A stretch of DNA of 22,825 bases from DATJWY01 sp035500775. Lineage in GTDB: Bacteria; Pseudomonadota; Alphaproteobacteria; Acetobacterales; Acetobacteraceae. Each line of letters starts with the position of its first letter. Within the stretch, counting starts at the first letter, position 1. The position numbers were made by a program, and so were the translations under genes. The DNA lies in the NCBI GenBank assembly GCA_035500775.1, contig DATJWY010000246.1, forward strand, positions 1 to 22,825. The letters are read 5' to 3'. Below are positions 6,869 through 14,425 of this stretch, in pieces. Below the pieces are notes generated by a model, which saw only the letters and a program-made list of their open reading frames with translations, was not told where the DNA came from and made no database searches.

Positions 6869-7476
6869 ATCACCGGCTCCGGCATGCGGCGCAGGGCGAG
6901 CCGGGCACAGCGGCCCCCGGCGGTGAAGCGGACATCGCGCGCCGCGGCACGCGCGATCGCGAGGCCGCGACCGGAGCACTCGCCGCCGCCCGCCGCCATC
7001 ACGAAGCCGTTGCCTTCGTCGGCCACGGCGGCCTCCACCTGCTCCGCCGCGCTGGCGAAGGCCAGGGTCACCGTCCGGTTCGCGTGCGCCGGGTCGCGCA
7101 GCGCGGCCTTGATGGAGGCGTCGCGCGCGTGGAGATCGGCGAGGCTGTGCGACGGCCCGGAATCGATGCCGAGATTGCCGTGCACGATGGCGTTGACGAC
7201 GAGTTCGTGCAGCGCGAGGACGGTCTTGGCCGCCAGCCGGATGCCGGCCGCGTTCAGCGCGGCGAGGAGCGTCGGCAGCGGCAACTGGCGGTAGGCGGAG
7301 GCGGTGCGCAGGCTGAGGGCGAGGCATTGCTCCGCTCCGGCGGCGAGCAGGAGCGCCGGCGTGTGCCAGGCCGGCGGCAGCAAGTCCCGCTCCACGCCCC
7401 AGATCCCGGGGCGGAGCGCGCCGCGGAGCGCGGGCTCGTCATCGGGCCAGGTAAAGGGTGGGCGGGATTCGTTCAT
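6862..7476 (-). CDS. RsbW-like anti-sigma factor / serine kinase (HATPase_c)
   Basis: Members of this family bind a sigma factor or other partner and phosphorylate a STAS antagonist, the partner switch. 204 aa, cytoplasmic. The GHKL ATP-binding boxes are intact: N-box ELVVNAIVHGN (91-101), G1 box VADEGNGF (151-158), G2 box GRGLAIARAAARDV (169-182). Residues 102-135 form an insertion typical of larger alphaproteobacterial members. About 80 residues precede the ATPase core with no recognised domain. The ATG at 7476 is the natural start; its Shine-Dalgarno is poor. It is translationally coupled to the truncated phosphatase downstream and is transcribed divergently from the STAS gene, its likely substrate, across a 183-bp gap. 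No sigma factor gene is adjacent, so the target is unknown. Confidence 0.85.
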   Translation of the reverse strand: MNESRPPFTWPDDEPALRGALRPGIWGVERDLLPPAWHTPALLLAAGAEQCLALSLRTASAYRQLPLPTLLAALNAAGIRLAAKTVLALHELVVNAIVHGNLGIDSGPSHSLADLHARDASIKAALRDPAHANRTVTLAFASAAEQVEAAVADEGNGFVMAAGGGECSGRGLAIARAAARDVRFTAGGRCARLALRRMPEPVIC

Positions 7477-7659
7477 GCCCCGATTTTGCCGGGGCGGGTT
7501 CAACACTTCCTTAAACCGTGCGCGCCAATGATCGCGACAGCCGCGGCTCATCGCGGTCCGGCGTCGGCTGCCCGATCCAGCGCGCGGACGGCAACGGGCC
7601 GGGAGGCAACGGATCGCCACGACAGCCAGCGATCAACGTCGGGACCGGAAGAGGAAGTC

Positions 7660-7977
7660 ATGGGCGAAATGAGCTTTAGTGCTGCCGAGCGCGGTGAACG
7701 CCACGACGTCAGGCTTTGCGGGGCTCTTGTTTTCAATGTCTTTCCGATCTTCGAACAGATGGCGGACGGCGTTCGCCGTTCTTCCTGCACCGAAATCCGA
7801 ATCGATCTTTCCGGGCTCGTTTTCATCGATTCGGCCGGGCTCGGCATGCTGTTTGCGCTGGCTGACGAGGTGCAGACGCAGCGCCGTCAGTTCGCGTTGC
7901 GTAATCCGGCGCAACAAGTGCACGACATTCTCGAGCTGACCTCGATGAGTGAAGTCATCACGATCGTCCAGGAGTGA
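7660..7977 (+). CDS. STAS-domain anti-sigma factor antagonist (SpoIIAA/RsbV-like)
   Basis: 105 aa single STAS domain. In partner switching the unphosphorylated protein binds and sequesters the RsbW-type kinase; phosphorylation on one serine releases it. The conserved strand-loop IRIDLSGLVFIDSAGLGMLF is present, with Ser58 in the IDSAGLG motif at the usual phosphorylation position. Start ATG 7660 has GAGGAA just upstream; a second ATG (7669) is possible. The gene lies opposite the RsbW-like kinase and only 8 nt before the globin receptor, so it is probably co-transcribed with the receptor. I see no promoter I would defend in the 183-bp divergent gap (7477-7659). Confidence 0.9.
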   Translation: MGEMSFSAAERGERHDVRLCGALVFNVFPIFEQMADGVRRSSCTEIRIDLSGLVFIDSAGLGMLFALADEVQTQRRQFALRNPAQQVHDILELTSMSEVITIVQE

Positions 7978-7985
7978 ATCTTCAG

Positions 7986-9365
7986 ATGATGACGACAACC
8001 AGGCCTGAGACCGACGAGATCGCCGCTCGCCTTCGCTTCGCCGGCATCGACGAACAGGCCCGGGTTCTCATGCGCGAGGCATGGCAACGGATTGCTCCGG
8101 CACTCCCGGGGATGCTCGACCGCTTCTACAACCATTTGCTCGATTTCCCCGATACCGCGGCCCTGGTTCGTCCGCATCGCGATGCGGACGGGTTCGCCAC
8201 GTTGAAGCGAGGGCAGCAGCAGCATTGGGAAAACCTGCTGAGCGCGGAATTCAATCCCGCCTATTTCGCGCAGGTGCGCCGGATCGGCGAGGCGCATGCG
8301 CGCGTTGGCCTCGCCACGCGCTGGTATCTCGGCGGCTACGGGCTCGTCCTCTGCGAGATCAACGCTGTTCTCATCGAGAGTGCCGGCTGGCGCCGTCGCG
8401 ACCATGCCATCGCCATGGCCAATGCGGTGGCGAAGGCACTGTTCCTTGACATGGATCTTGCCCTTTCCGTGTATTTCGAGACGGCACAGATCAAGCTGAA
8501 CGACGAGCGCCACGTGATCGCGCAGCAGCTGGATGCGCAGGTCCGCGCCATCGTCGAGCCGCTGTCCCGCTCCGCCCGCGAGTTGGCGGCGGCCTCGCAC
8601 ACGATGAGCGATACCTCCGAAACGATGGAGCGGGACGCGAAGGCGGCGCAGGGATCATCCTCGGCATTGCTGGAGCGGATCGGCGTGGTTTCCTCCGCGA
8701 CCGAGCAGATGGCGCAATCCGTCGCCGAGATCGCGCGCCGCGCCAACGAGGTGGCGCAGCGCGCGACGGATGCCTCCGAAGCAGCGGGGCGCACCGACCG
8801 CATGGTGCGCAGCCTGACCGAGACCACCAGCAAGATCGGCGATGTGATCAAGCTGATCAGCGACATCGCCGGGCAGACGAATCTGCTGGCGCTGAACGCG
8901 ACAATCGAGGCGGCGCGGGCCGGCGATGCCGGCAAGGGATTCGCGGTCGTGGCCAGCGAGGTGAAGAGCCTCGCCAACCAGACCGCGAAGGCGACCGAAA
9001 GCATCTCGGCCCAGATCGGCTCGGTTCAGACGGCAACCAGCGAGGCCGTGCGCGTCATCGCCGATATCGGCACGGTGGTGGAGGATCTCAGCCATATCGC
9101 CGGCGCGATCGCCGCCGCCGTGACCGAGCAGGAGGCGACCACGCGACAGATCGCCGGCACCGTCGAGGGAACCACCCAGCAAGCGCATCAGCTCGCCGAT
9201 GCGATGGGCACGCTCACCGGGCGCGCGAACAGCGCCACCGGCCTCGCTTCCGGGGTGATGAGCAATGCCAGCGCCGTCTCCAAGGAGACGATGACCCTGG
9301 TCGAGACGGTCGAGCACATGGTCGCCGACCTGGCATCGCAGGCCACGATCAGGAAATGCGCGTAG
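7986..9365 (+). CDS. Globin-coupled methyl-accepting chemotaxis protein (HemAT-like, soluble)
   Basis: 459 aa and no membrane segment, so a cytoplasmic receptor. Residues about 10-165 form a protoglobin sensor domain: MLDRFYNHLLDFP, then RIGEAHARVGLATRWYLGGY, whose histidine is the expected proximal haem ligand. Such domains bind O2 and drive aerotaxis in HemAT-type proteins. A helical linker follows, then the methyl-accepting signalling coiled coil with the highly conserved hairpin tip (DIAGQTNLLALNATIEAARAGDAGKGFAVVASEVK). No CheR-binding pentapeptide ends the protein. Start: ATG 7986 (or 7989) with AGGAG 11 nt before; a GTG at 7974 would overlap the STAS stop and coincide with that Shine-Dalgarno. 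No che kinase genes are in the window. Confidence 0.93.
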   Translation: MMTTTRPETDEIAARLRFAGIDEQARVLMREAWQRIAPALPGMLDRFYNHLLDFPDTAALVRPHRDADGFATLKRGQQQHWENLLSAEFNPAYFAQVRRIGEAHARVGLATRWYLGGYGLVLCEINAVLIESAGWRRRDHAIAMANAVAKALFLDMDLALSVYFETAQIKLNDERHVIAQQLDAQVRAIVEPLSRSARELAAASHTMSDTSETMERDAKAAQGSSSALLERIGVVSSATEQMAQSVAEIARRANEVAQRATDASEAAGRTDRMVRSLTETTSKIGDVIKLISDIAGQTNLLALNATIEAARAGDAGKGFAVVASEVKSLANQTAKATESISAQIGSVQTATSEAVRVIADIGTVVEDLSHIAGAIAAAVTEQEATTRQIAGTVEGTTQQAHQLADAMGTLTGRANSATGLASGVMSNASAVSKETMTLVETVEHMVADLASQATIRKCA

Positions 9366-9392
9366 CCAACGGGTTGCTTGCCGGCAGCGTCA

Positions 9393-9420
9393 CCGGTTCA
9401 GGCGGGCACGCCTGAACCGG
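9393..9420. terminator. Bidirectional hairpin between convergent MCP and gmk
   Basis: Perfect 12-bp stem CCGGTTCAGGCG / CGCCTGAACCGG with loop GGCA, sitting in the 62-bp gap between two convergent genes. No clear T-tract on either side, so it may act as a weak terminator or a 3' stabiliser. Confidence 0.65.
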
Positions 9421-9427
9421 CCCGGCT

Positions 9428-10063
9428 CTACCCGAAGCTCTTGACCAGACGGGTCAGGCCGGGTTGCCGCCGCGTGGCCAACCGGGCGGCGCGCAGGATC
9501 GCCCGCACATCCTCGACCGCCCGCTCGACGACGTCGTTGATCACCACGTGGTCGAACTCGGCCCAATGCGCGATCTCGTCGCGTGCCGCCTGCATGCGAC
9601 GGGCGATTTCCTCGGGCTCATCGCTGCCGCGCCCGCACAGCCGCTGCTCCAGCGCCGCGAGCGAGGGTGGCAACAGGAACACCCCGACCACATCAATGGG
9701 CAGCGCCGCCCGCAATTGCCGGAACCCTTGCCAGTCGATGTCGAACAGCACATCCCGCCCGGCGGCGAGCGCCTGCTCCACCGGCGCCCGCGGCGTGCCG
9801 TAGCTGCGGCCGAACACCGAGGCCCATTCCAGCAACGCGCCGGACGCGGCCAGCGACTCGAATTCCGCCTGGTTGCGGAAATAATAATGCACGCCTTCCT
9901 GCTCGCCCGGGCGCGGTGCCCGGGTGGTGACGCTCACCGACAGCGAAACCGCGTCATCGCTCGCCAGCAAGGCACGGGTGATCGTGCTCTTGCCGGCGCC
10001 GGACGGGGCCGCGATCACGAGGCAGAGGCCGCGTCGCGCGGGCGGGGCATCCAGCTCACTCAA
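9428..10063 (-). CDS. gmk: Guanylate kinase
   Basis: Phosphorylates GMP to GDP with ATP. 211 aa. P-loop APSGAGKST (19-27); GMP-binding TTRAPRPGEQEGVHYYF (about 46-62); LFDIDWQGFRQL in the core; lid region with paired arginines (about 150-160). The only sensible start is a TTG at 10063: it lies inside the end of yicC (TTGAGTGA, the TGA being the yicC stop) and has AGGTG eight bases upstream. The overlap and rare start suggest translation coupled to yicC. The yicC-gmk pair is a standard alphaproteobacterial arrangement. It ends 8 nt from the strong hairpin at 9393-9420. Confidence 0.96.
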   Translation of the reverse strand: MSELDAPPARRGLCLVIAAPSGAGKSTITRALLASDDAVSLSVSVTTRAPRPGEQEGVHYYFRNQAEFESLAASGALLEWASVFGRSYGTPRAPVEQALAAGRDVLFDIDWQGFRQLRAALPIDVVGVFLLPPSLAALEQRLCGRGSDEPEEIARRMQAARDEIAHWAEFDHVVINDVVERAVEDVRAILRAARLATRRQPGLTRLVKSFG

Positions 10064-10949
10064 TGTTCTGCACCTGTTCGCGCAGTTGCTCGATCGTCGC
10101 CTTCAGCCGCAGCCCGGTCGCGGTCAGCGCCGCGGAGGCGGATTTGCTGCACAGCGTGTTCGTCTCGCGCACGAATTCCTGCACCAGGAAGTCGAACCGG
10201 CGACCGATATTGGCGCCTTCCAGCAGCAGCCCGTGCGCGGCGGCGATATGGCTGTCCAGCCGGTCCAGTTCCTCCCGCACATCCGAACGGGCGGCGAGCA
10301 GCGCCACTTCCTGGGCGATCCGCTCCTCGGGCAGGCTCGGCGTCTCGCGGAGCAGGGCCTGCACCGCCTCCAGCATGCGGCTGCGCTGGAAGGCGGGCTG
10401 GTCCGCCGCCTCCTCCTGCGCCTGCGCGCGTTGCACCGAGATCTCGCCGAGCAGCCCTTCGAGCAAGGCGCCAAGGCGGGTGCCCTCGCCGCACCGCGCT
10501 TCCTGCAGCCGCTCCAGCGCCAGCTCGAAACCGGCGCGGATGGCGGCGAGCTGAGCCTCGTCCGGCCCCTCCTGATCGGCGAGCTGCGTCTGGCGCAGCA
10601 CGCCGGGCAGGCCGAGCAGCGCCTCCGCGCGCGGCGGCGGGCTGCCGGGGATGCGCGCCGCCAGCGACAGCGCCAGGTGCAACACCTGCTCCAGCGTTGC
10701 CGGGTCGGCGGCAAGGCGCGCCGCCTCCTCGCGCTTGATCGTCAGCGTCGCCGACACGTTGCCGCGCCGCAGTGTCCGGCCGGCAAGCTCGCGGATCGCC
10801 GGCTCGATCTGGTCGAAGCCGGCGGGCAGACGCAGGCGCAGGTCCAGGCCGCGGCCATTGACGCTGCGCAACTCCCATATCCAGCTAAGGGGACCGATCG
10901 TGCCCTCGCTGCGGGAGAAGCCGGTCATTGATGCAAGGGGAGCGCTCAT
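10056..10949 (-). CDS. yicC: YicC-family endoribonuclease
   Basis: Conserved RNA-turnover protein; characterised relatives are endoribonucleases. 297 aa, normal length. N-terminal YicC domain begins MTGFSRSEG and includes ELRSVNGRGLDLRLRLP. The C-terminal DUF1732 region contains DRLDSHIAAAHGLL, NIGRRFDFLVQEFVRETNTL and SKSASAALT, the family's most conserved block. ATG 10949 is chosen; a second ATG (10928) directly at MTGF is also plausible, since many relatives start there. The stop overlaps the TTG start of gmk by 8 nt. Divergent from the SDR gene across 39 bp. Confidence 0.94.
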   Translation of the reverse strand: MSAPLASMTGFSRSEGTIGPLSWIWELRSVNGRGLDLRLRLPAGFDQIEPAIRELAGRTLRRGNVSATLTIKREEAARLAADPATLEQVLHLALSLAARIPGSPPPRAEALLGLPGVLRQTQLADQEGPDEAQLAAIRAGFELALERLQEARCGEGTRLGALLEGLLGEISVQRAQAQEEAADQPAFQRSRMLEAVQALLRETPSLPEERIAQEVALLAARSDVREELDRLDSHIAAAHGLLLEGANIGRRFDFLVQEFVRETNTLCSKSASAALTATGLRLKATIEQLREQVQNIE

Positions 10950-10988
10950 GGGCGCGAGCTTCTATCAGGCATTAGGGATGTTGCGAAC

Positions 10989-11771
10989 ATGAAAGACCGT
11001 TCCGTGCTGATCACCGGCGCCTCCAGCGGGATCGGCCGGGCGCTGGCCCTGGCCTACGCGGCGCCGGGGACGGTGCTGCATCTCGGCGGCCGGGATGCGG
11101 CCAGACTTGCCGAGTCGGAGGCCGCTTGCCGGGCGCGCGGCGCCACGGTGCGGAGCGCGTGCATCGATGTCACGGATCGCGCCGCGACGCAGGCCTGGAT
11201 CGCGGCGGCTGGCCGGCTCGACATCGCGATCGCCAATGCCGGCATCTCGGCCGGGACCGGGCAGGCCGGACCGGAGGAGTCGGAGCAGGTGCGGGCGATC
11301 TTCGCCACCAATCTCGACGGCATGCTGAATACGGCGCTGCCGGCGCTCGCGGCGATGCGGCGGCAGCCGCCGGGCGCGGATGGCGTGCGCGGCCGGCTCG
11401 CTGTGGTCGCCTCGATCGCGGGGTTCCTCCCGGCCCCCGGGGCACCCGCCTACTGCGCCTCCAAGGCCGCCGCCGATCTCTGGGCGGTGGGGACCGCGAC
11501 CACGGCGCGGCGGGAGGGCGTGCGCGTTACCAGCGTTTGCCCCGGTTACATCCGCACGCCGATGACGGCGCGGAACCGATTTCCCATGCCCGGCCTGATG
11601 GACGCGGACCGCGCCGCGGCGCTGATCGTGCGCGGCATCGCCGCCGGGCGGGAGCGCGTCGTCTTCCCCTGGTGGCTGGCGCTGCTGGCCCGATTCGGTG
11701 GCGCGCTGCCGCCCGCTTGGCTCGGGCGTGCCCTCGGGGAACTGCCGGGTAAGGAGCGGAGCCAGCCATGA
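10989..11771 (+). CDS. Short-chain dehydrogenase/reductase (SDR), substrate unknown
   Basis: 260 aa classical SDR. Cofactor motif TGASSGIG (9-16), NAG at 83-85, catalytic Ser142-Tyr155-Lys159 (YCASK) and PGYIRTPMT after the active site. Substrate cannot be read from sequence; it is a distant paralogue of the fabG product also in this window and lacks the FabG-type ending. About 40 residues at the C-terminus are hydrophobic and Trp/Pro-rich (PWWLALLARFGGALPPAWLG), which hints at membrane association or lipid-like substrates. It runs against its neighbours, yicC on one side and mltG on the other, and ends at copy II of the hairpin repeat. Confidence 0.88.
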   Translation: MKDRSVLITGASSGIGRALALAYAAPGTVLHLGGRDAARLAESEAACRARGATVRSACIDVTDRAATQAWIAAAGRLDIAIANAGISAGTGQAGPEESEQVRAIFATNLDGMLNTALPALAAMRRQPPGADGVRGRLAVVASIAGFLPAPGAPAYCASKAAADLWAVGTATTARREGVRVTSVCPGYIRTPMTARNRFPMPGLMDADRAAALIVRGIAAGRERVVFPWWLALLARFGGALPPAWLGRALGELPGKERSQP

Positions 11772-11777
11772 GGCAGG

Positions 11778-11934
11778 CCAGGGGCGCCGCCCCTGGACCC
11801 CGCCAAAGGCTTAGCCTTTGGAATCCTTTTGTTTTCTTGCCTGAGTTCGTCGTTTTCAGATGGCGAGACCGCCAGAAAAAGTAATTGGTTTCCAAAGGCC
11901 CACGGCCTTTGGCGGGTCGAGGGCGGAGCCCTCG
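11778..11934. repeat. Paired double-hairpin repeat, copy II (REPIN-like)
   Basis: Fills the gap between the convergent SDR and mltG genes. Left unit: CCAGGGGCG-C-CGCCCCTGG (11778-11796), a short linker, then CCAAAGGC-TTA-GCCTTTGG (11803-11821). Right unit, inverted: CCAAAGGCC-CAC-GGCCTTTGG (11892-11912), a GGGT linker, then CGAGGGC-GGA-GCCCTCG (11918-11934). The two units flank about 70 bp of AT-rich DNA, so the whole element is itself a large inverted repeat. The left unit is nearly identical to copy III (20048-20095). Confidence 0.85.
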
Positions 11935-11955
11935 CCTTGTAAAGGCCTGCCGGTC

Positions 11956-12939
11956 CTATCCGCCGGGGTGGGCGCGTTCCGGCGGATGCTGCTCCAGCGC
12001 CCGGTAGCGCGCGACATTGCGCAGATGCTCCGGCAGGGTCGCCGCGAAGGCGTGCCCGCCCGAGCCGTCGGCGACGAAATAGAGATCGCTCGTCTGCGCC
12101 GGCCGCGTCACCGCCAGGATGGAGGCGATGCCTGGATTGCAGATCGGCCCGGGCGGCAGGCCGGGATTGCGATAGGTGTTGTAGGCGTCGTCGCGGTCGA
12201 GATCGGCCCGGCTCAGCTTGCGATCCAGGGTGCCGAGCCCGCCGCTCGCGCCATAGACCACGGTCGGGTCGGATTGCAGCTTCATGCCGAGGCGCAGCCG
12301 GTTGAGGAACACGGCGGCGACGCGTGGCCGTTCGTCCGGCTTCGCCGTTTCCTTCTCGACGATGCTGGCGAGCGTCAGCGCCTGGTCCGGCCCGGTGAAG
12401 GGCAGGGCGGGGTCGCGTTCCGCCCAGGCGCGGTCGAGGGCGCGCAGCAGCGCCGCATGGGCGCGCGCCAGCAGCGTCTCGCGCGTGGTGCCGCGTTCAT
12501 AATCGTAGGTCTGCGGCAGGACGGCGCCTTCGGGCGGCACCGGCGGATCGCCCGCCAGCGCGTCGGCGGCGGCAACGAGGGCGGCGATCTCGGCGCTGGT
12601 CAGGCCTTCCGGGATGGTCAGCCTGTGCTGCACGGGGCGGCCGGTGCGCAGCACGGCGAGCACCTGTTGCAGGCTGGCGCCGGCCGGGAAGGCGAACTCC
12701 GCCGCGTGCACCGGGCCGGCGCGATAGGTGGCCAGGGCGGCGATGCGGAAGGCGAGGGGGGAGCGGATCACCCCGGCATCGCGCAGCGCCGCGCCGACGC
12801 GCTCCAGCCCGCCGCGCGGCACCATCACGGCGCGCGGCGCCGGGAGCGGCCCTGGCGCGCGATAGAGGTGGATGGCTCCGAAGCCGGCGAGTCCGGTCAG
12901 GGAGAGCAGGAGCGTGAGGGCCACGAGCCAGCGGCGCAT
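11956..12939 (-). CDS. mltG: Endolytic peptidoglycan transglycosylase MltG
   Basis: Membrane-anchored lytic transglycosylase that cuts nascent glycan strands and so sets their length. 327 aa. One N-terminal membrane helix (about 4-24) orients the rest to the periplasm. A LysM-like region (about 37-110) precedes the YceG/MltG domain. Catalytic Glu195 is in the signature ASIVEKET, followed by FLNRLRLGMKLQSDPTVVYG, YNTYRNPGLPPGPICNPG and DLYFVADGSGGHAF, all family hallmarks. ATG 12939 gives the usual short cytoplasmic tail; its Shine-Dalgarno is weak. It follows fabF after a 194-bp gap that includes a strong hairpin, so it may have its own promoter despite the conserved fabF-mltG order. Confidence 0.96.
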   Translation of the reverse strand: MRRWLVALTLLLSLTGLAGFGAIHLYRAPGPLPAPRAVMVPRGGLERVGAALRDAGVIRSPLAFRIAALATYRAGPVHAAEFAFPAGASLQQVLAVLRTGRPVQHRLTIPEGLTSAEIAALVAAADALAGDPPVPPEGAVLPQTYDYERGTTRETLLARAHAALLRALDRAWAERDPALPFTGPDQALTLASIVEKETAKPDERPRVAAVFLNRLRLGMKLQSDPTVVYGASGGLGTLDRKLSRADLDRDDAYNTYRNPGLPPGPICNPGIASILAVTRPAQTSDLYFVADGSGGHAFAATLPEHLRNVARYRALEQHPPERAHPGG

Positions 12940-13075
12940 CGGGGCGGATACCCTCTGTTTAAAGGAGCGGGGGAGGCGCTTGCGCCTTCATGCCACGGCC
13001 GGTCTGGCCGCGCGCCTTGTGAAGCCAGCGCATCCCGCTTCCGATCGGCCTCCGGTGAGGCGTTCGATCGGTTGT

Positions 13076-13115
13076 GGTCCGCCGGCGGCCGCGCTGGGCG
13101 CTCCGCCGGCGGACC
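13076..13115 (-). terminator. Long hairpin after fabF
   Basis: Perfect 13-bp inverted repeat GGTCCGCCGGCGG / CCGCCGGCGGACC with a 14-nt GC-rich loop, starting 18 bp past the fabF stop. No T-tract follows, so it is either a factor-assisted terminator or a stabiliser of the acpP-fabF transcript ahead of mltG. Confidence 0.5.
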
Positions 13116-13133
13116 GCATCGTTCCGTCCGCGC

Positions 13134-14399
13134 TCAGATGGCGCGGAACAGGACACTGGCGTTGGTGCCGCCAAAGCCGAAGCTGTTGGAGAGCGCGACA
13201 GTAACCTTGCGCTCCTGGGCGGTGTGGGCAACGCGGTCGATCACGCTCTCGCGGCTCGGATTGTCGAGGTTGAGCGTCGGCGGCACGACGCCGTCGCGCA
13301 CCGCGAGGATGCAGAAGATCGCCTCGATCGCCCCGGCGGCGCCGAGCAGATGGCCGGTCGCCGATTTGGTGGAGGACATGGCGATATTGCGCGCATGGTC
13401 GCCGAACAGCCGCTCCACCGCCTCCAATTCCAGATCGTCGCCGAGCGGCGTGGAGGTGCCGTGGGCGTTCACGTACTGGATCTGATCGATGGTGATGCCG
13501 CTGTTGCGCAGCGCCCCCTTCATGGCGCGGTAGGCGCCATCATGGCCTTCGGCCGGGGCGGTGATGTGATGCGCGTCGCCCGAGAGGCCGTAACCGGCGA
13601 CCTCGGCGTAGATCTTCGCGCCGCGGCGGCGGGCATGCTCGTATTCCTCGAGCACCAGCACGCCGGCGCCCTCGCCCATGACGAAGCCATCCCGGTCGCG
13701 ATCCCAGGGGCGGGAGGCGCGGGCGGGCTCGTCGTTGAAGGCGGTGGAGAGCGCGCGGGAGGCGCAGAACCCGGCGATGCCGAGCTGACAGACCGTCGCC
13801 TCGGCCCCGCCGGCCACCATGACATCGGCATCGCCGAACATGATCAGCCGGGCGGCGTCGCCGATGGCATGCACGCCGGTCGCGCAGGCGGTCACCACCG
13901 AGTGGTTCGGCCCCTTGAAGCCGTATTTGATCGAGATATGCCCCGAGGCGAGGTTGATCAGCGCCGAGGGGATGAAGAAGGGGGAGAGCCGGCGCGCCTT
14001 GCCCTCATGCACGAGCACGGACGCGTCGTAGATGGTTTGCAGCCCGCCGATGCCCGATCCGATCATGACGCCGGTGGCGTTGCGGCCCTCGTCATCCTCC
14101 GGCGCCCAGCCCGAATCGGCGACCGCCTCGCTGGCGGCGGCGATGCCGAGATGGATGAAGCGATCCATCTTCTTCTGTTCCTTGACCGGAACCCATTCGG
14201 AAAGGGTGAACCCCCCTTCTTCCCGGGTTCCGGCGGGAACCTGGCCCGCGACCTTCGCCGGCAGATCCGCCGTATCGAAGGATTGTATGGCTGAGATGCC
14301 GGAGCCGCCATTGATCAGCCGCTTCCAGACATGGTTCACGCCTACACCGAGTGGTGAGACGATCCCCATCCCGGTGACGACAACACGCCTCTGTTCCAC
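13134..14399 (-). CDS. fabF: Beta-ketoacyl-ACP synthase II
   Basis: Condenses malonyl-ACP with acyl-ACP to elongate fatty acids. About 421 aa, full length. The Cys-His-His triad is complete: Cys172 (VTACATG), His313 (NAHGTSTPLGD) and His350 (KSATGHLLGAAG), numbered from the start used here. The C-terminal glycine loop SNSFGFGGTNAS is present. Start: an ATG at 14405 has GGAG touching it, too close to work. A GTG two codons in (14399) has the same GGAG six bases upstream and gives the usual EQRRVVVTGMG start, so it is preferred. It follows acpP by 26 nt and is surely in one transcript with it. Confidence 0.97.
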   Translation of the reverse strand: MEQRRVVVTGMGIVSPLGVGVNHVWKRLINGGSGISAIQSFDTADLPAKVAGQVPAGTREEGGFTLSEWVPVKEQKKMDRFIHLGIAAASEAVADSGWAPEDDEGRNATGVMIGSGIGGLQTIYDASVLVHEGKARRLSPFFIPSALINLASGHISIKYGFKGPNHSVVTACATGVHAIGDAARLIMFGDADVMVAGGAEATVCQLGIAGFCASRALSTAFNDEPARASRPWDRDRDGFVMGEGAGVLVLEEYEHARRRGAKIYAEVAGYGLSGDAHHITAPAEGHDGAYRAMKGALRNSGITIDQIQYVNAHGTSTPLGDDLELEAVERLFGDHARNIAMSSTKSATGHLLGAAGAIEAIFCILAVRDGVVPPTLNLDNPSRESVIDRVAHTAQERKVTVALSNSFGFGGTNASVLFRAI

Positions 14400-14425
14400 T
14401 CGCATCTCCGCGGGCCGCGTTGCTA

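Noticed and set aside
6176..7327. A 383-codon reading of the truncated phosphatase with a long N-terminal extension
   Set aside because: The extra N-terminus is the out-of-frame shadow of the RsbW-like kinase; the real start with a Shine-Dalgarno is ATG 6868.
7477..7659. Stress-sigma (EcfG-type) promoter in the divergent signalling gap
   Set aside because: A GGAAG and other fragments occur but no pair of boxes has both sequence and spacing I would defend.
11778..11934. Remnant of a transposase-bearing insertion sequence
   Set aside because: No transposase frame or target-site duplication is visible; the hairpin-pair layout fits a REP/REPIN-type repeat better.
11860..13485. Long plus-strand open frame opposite mltG and the end of fabF
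   Set aside because: Runs through a repeat, a gene and a hairpin with no domain; explained by GC-rich codon bias of mltG.
13074..14294. Plus-strand open frame opposite fabF (406 codons)
   Set aside because: Antisense to a complete, canonical FabF; no domain and no start signal.
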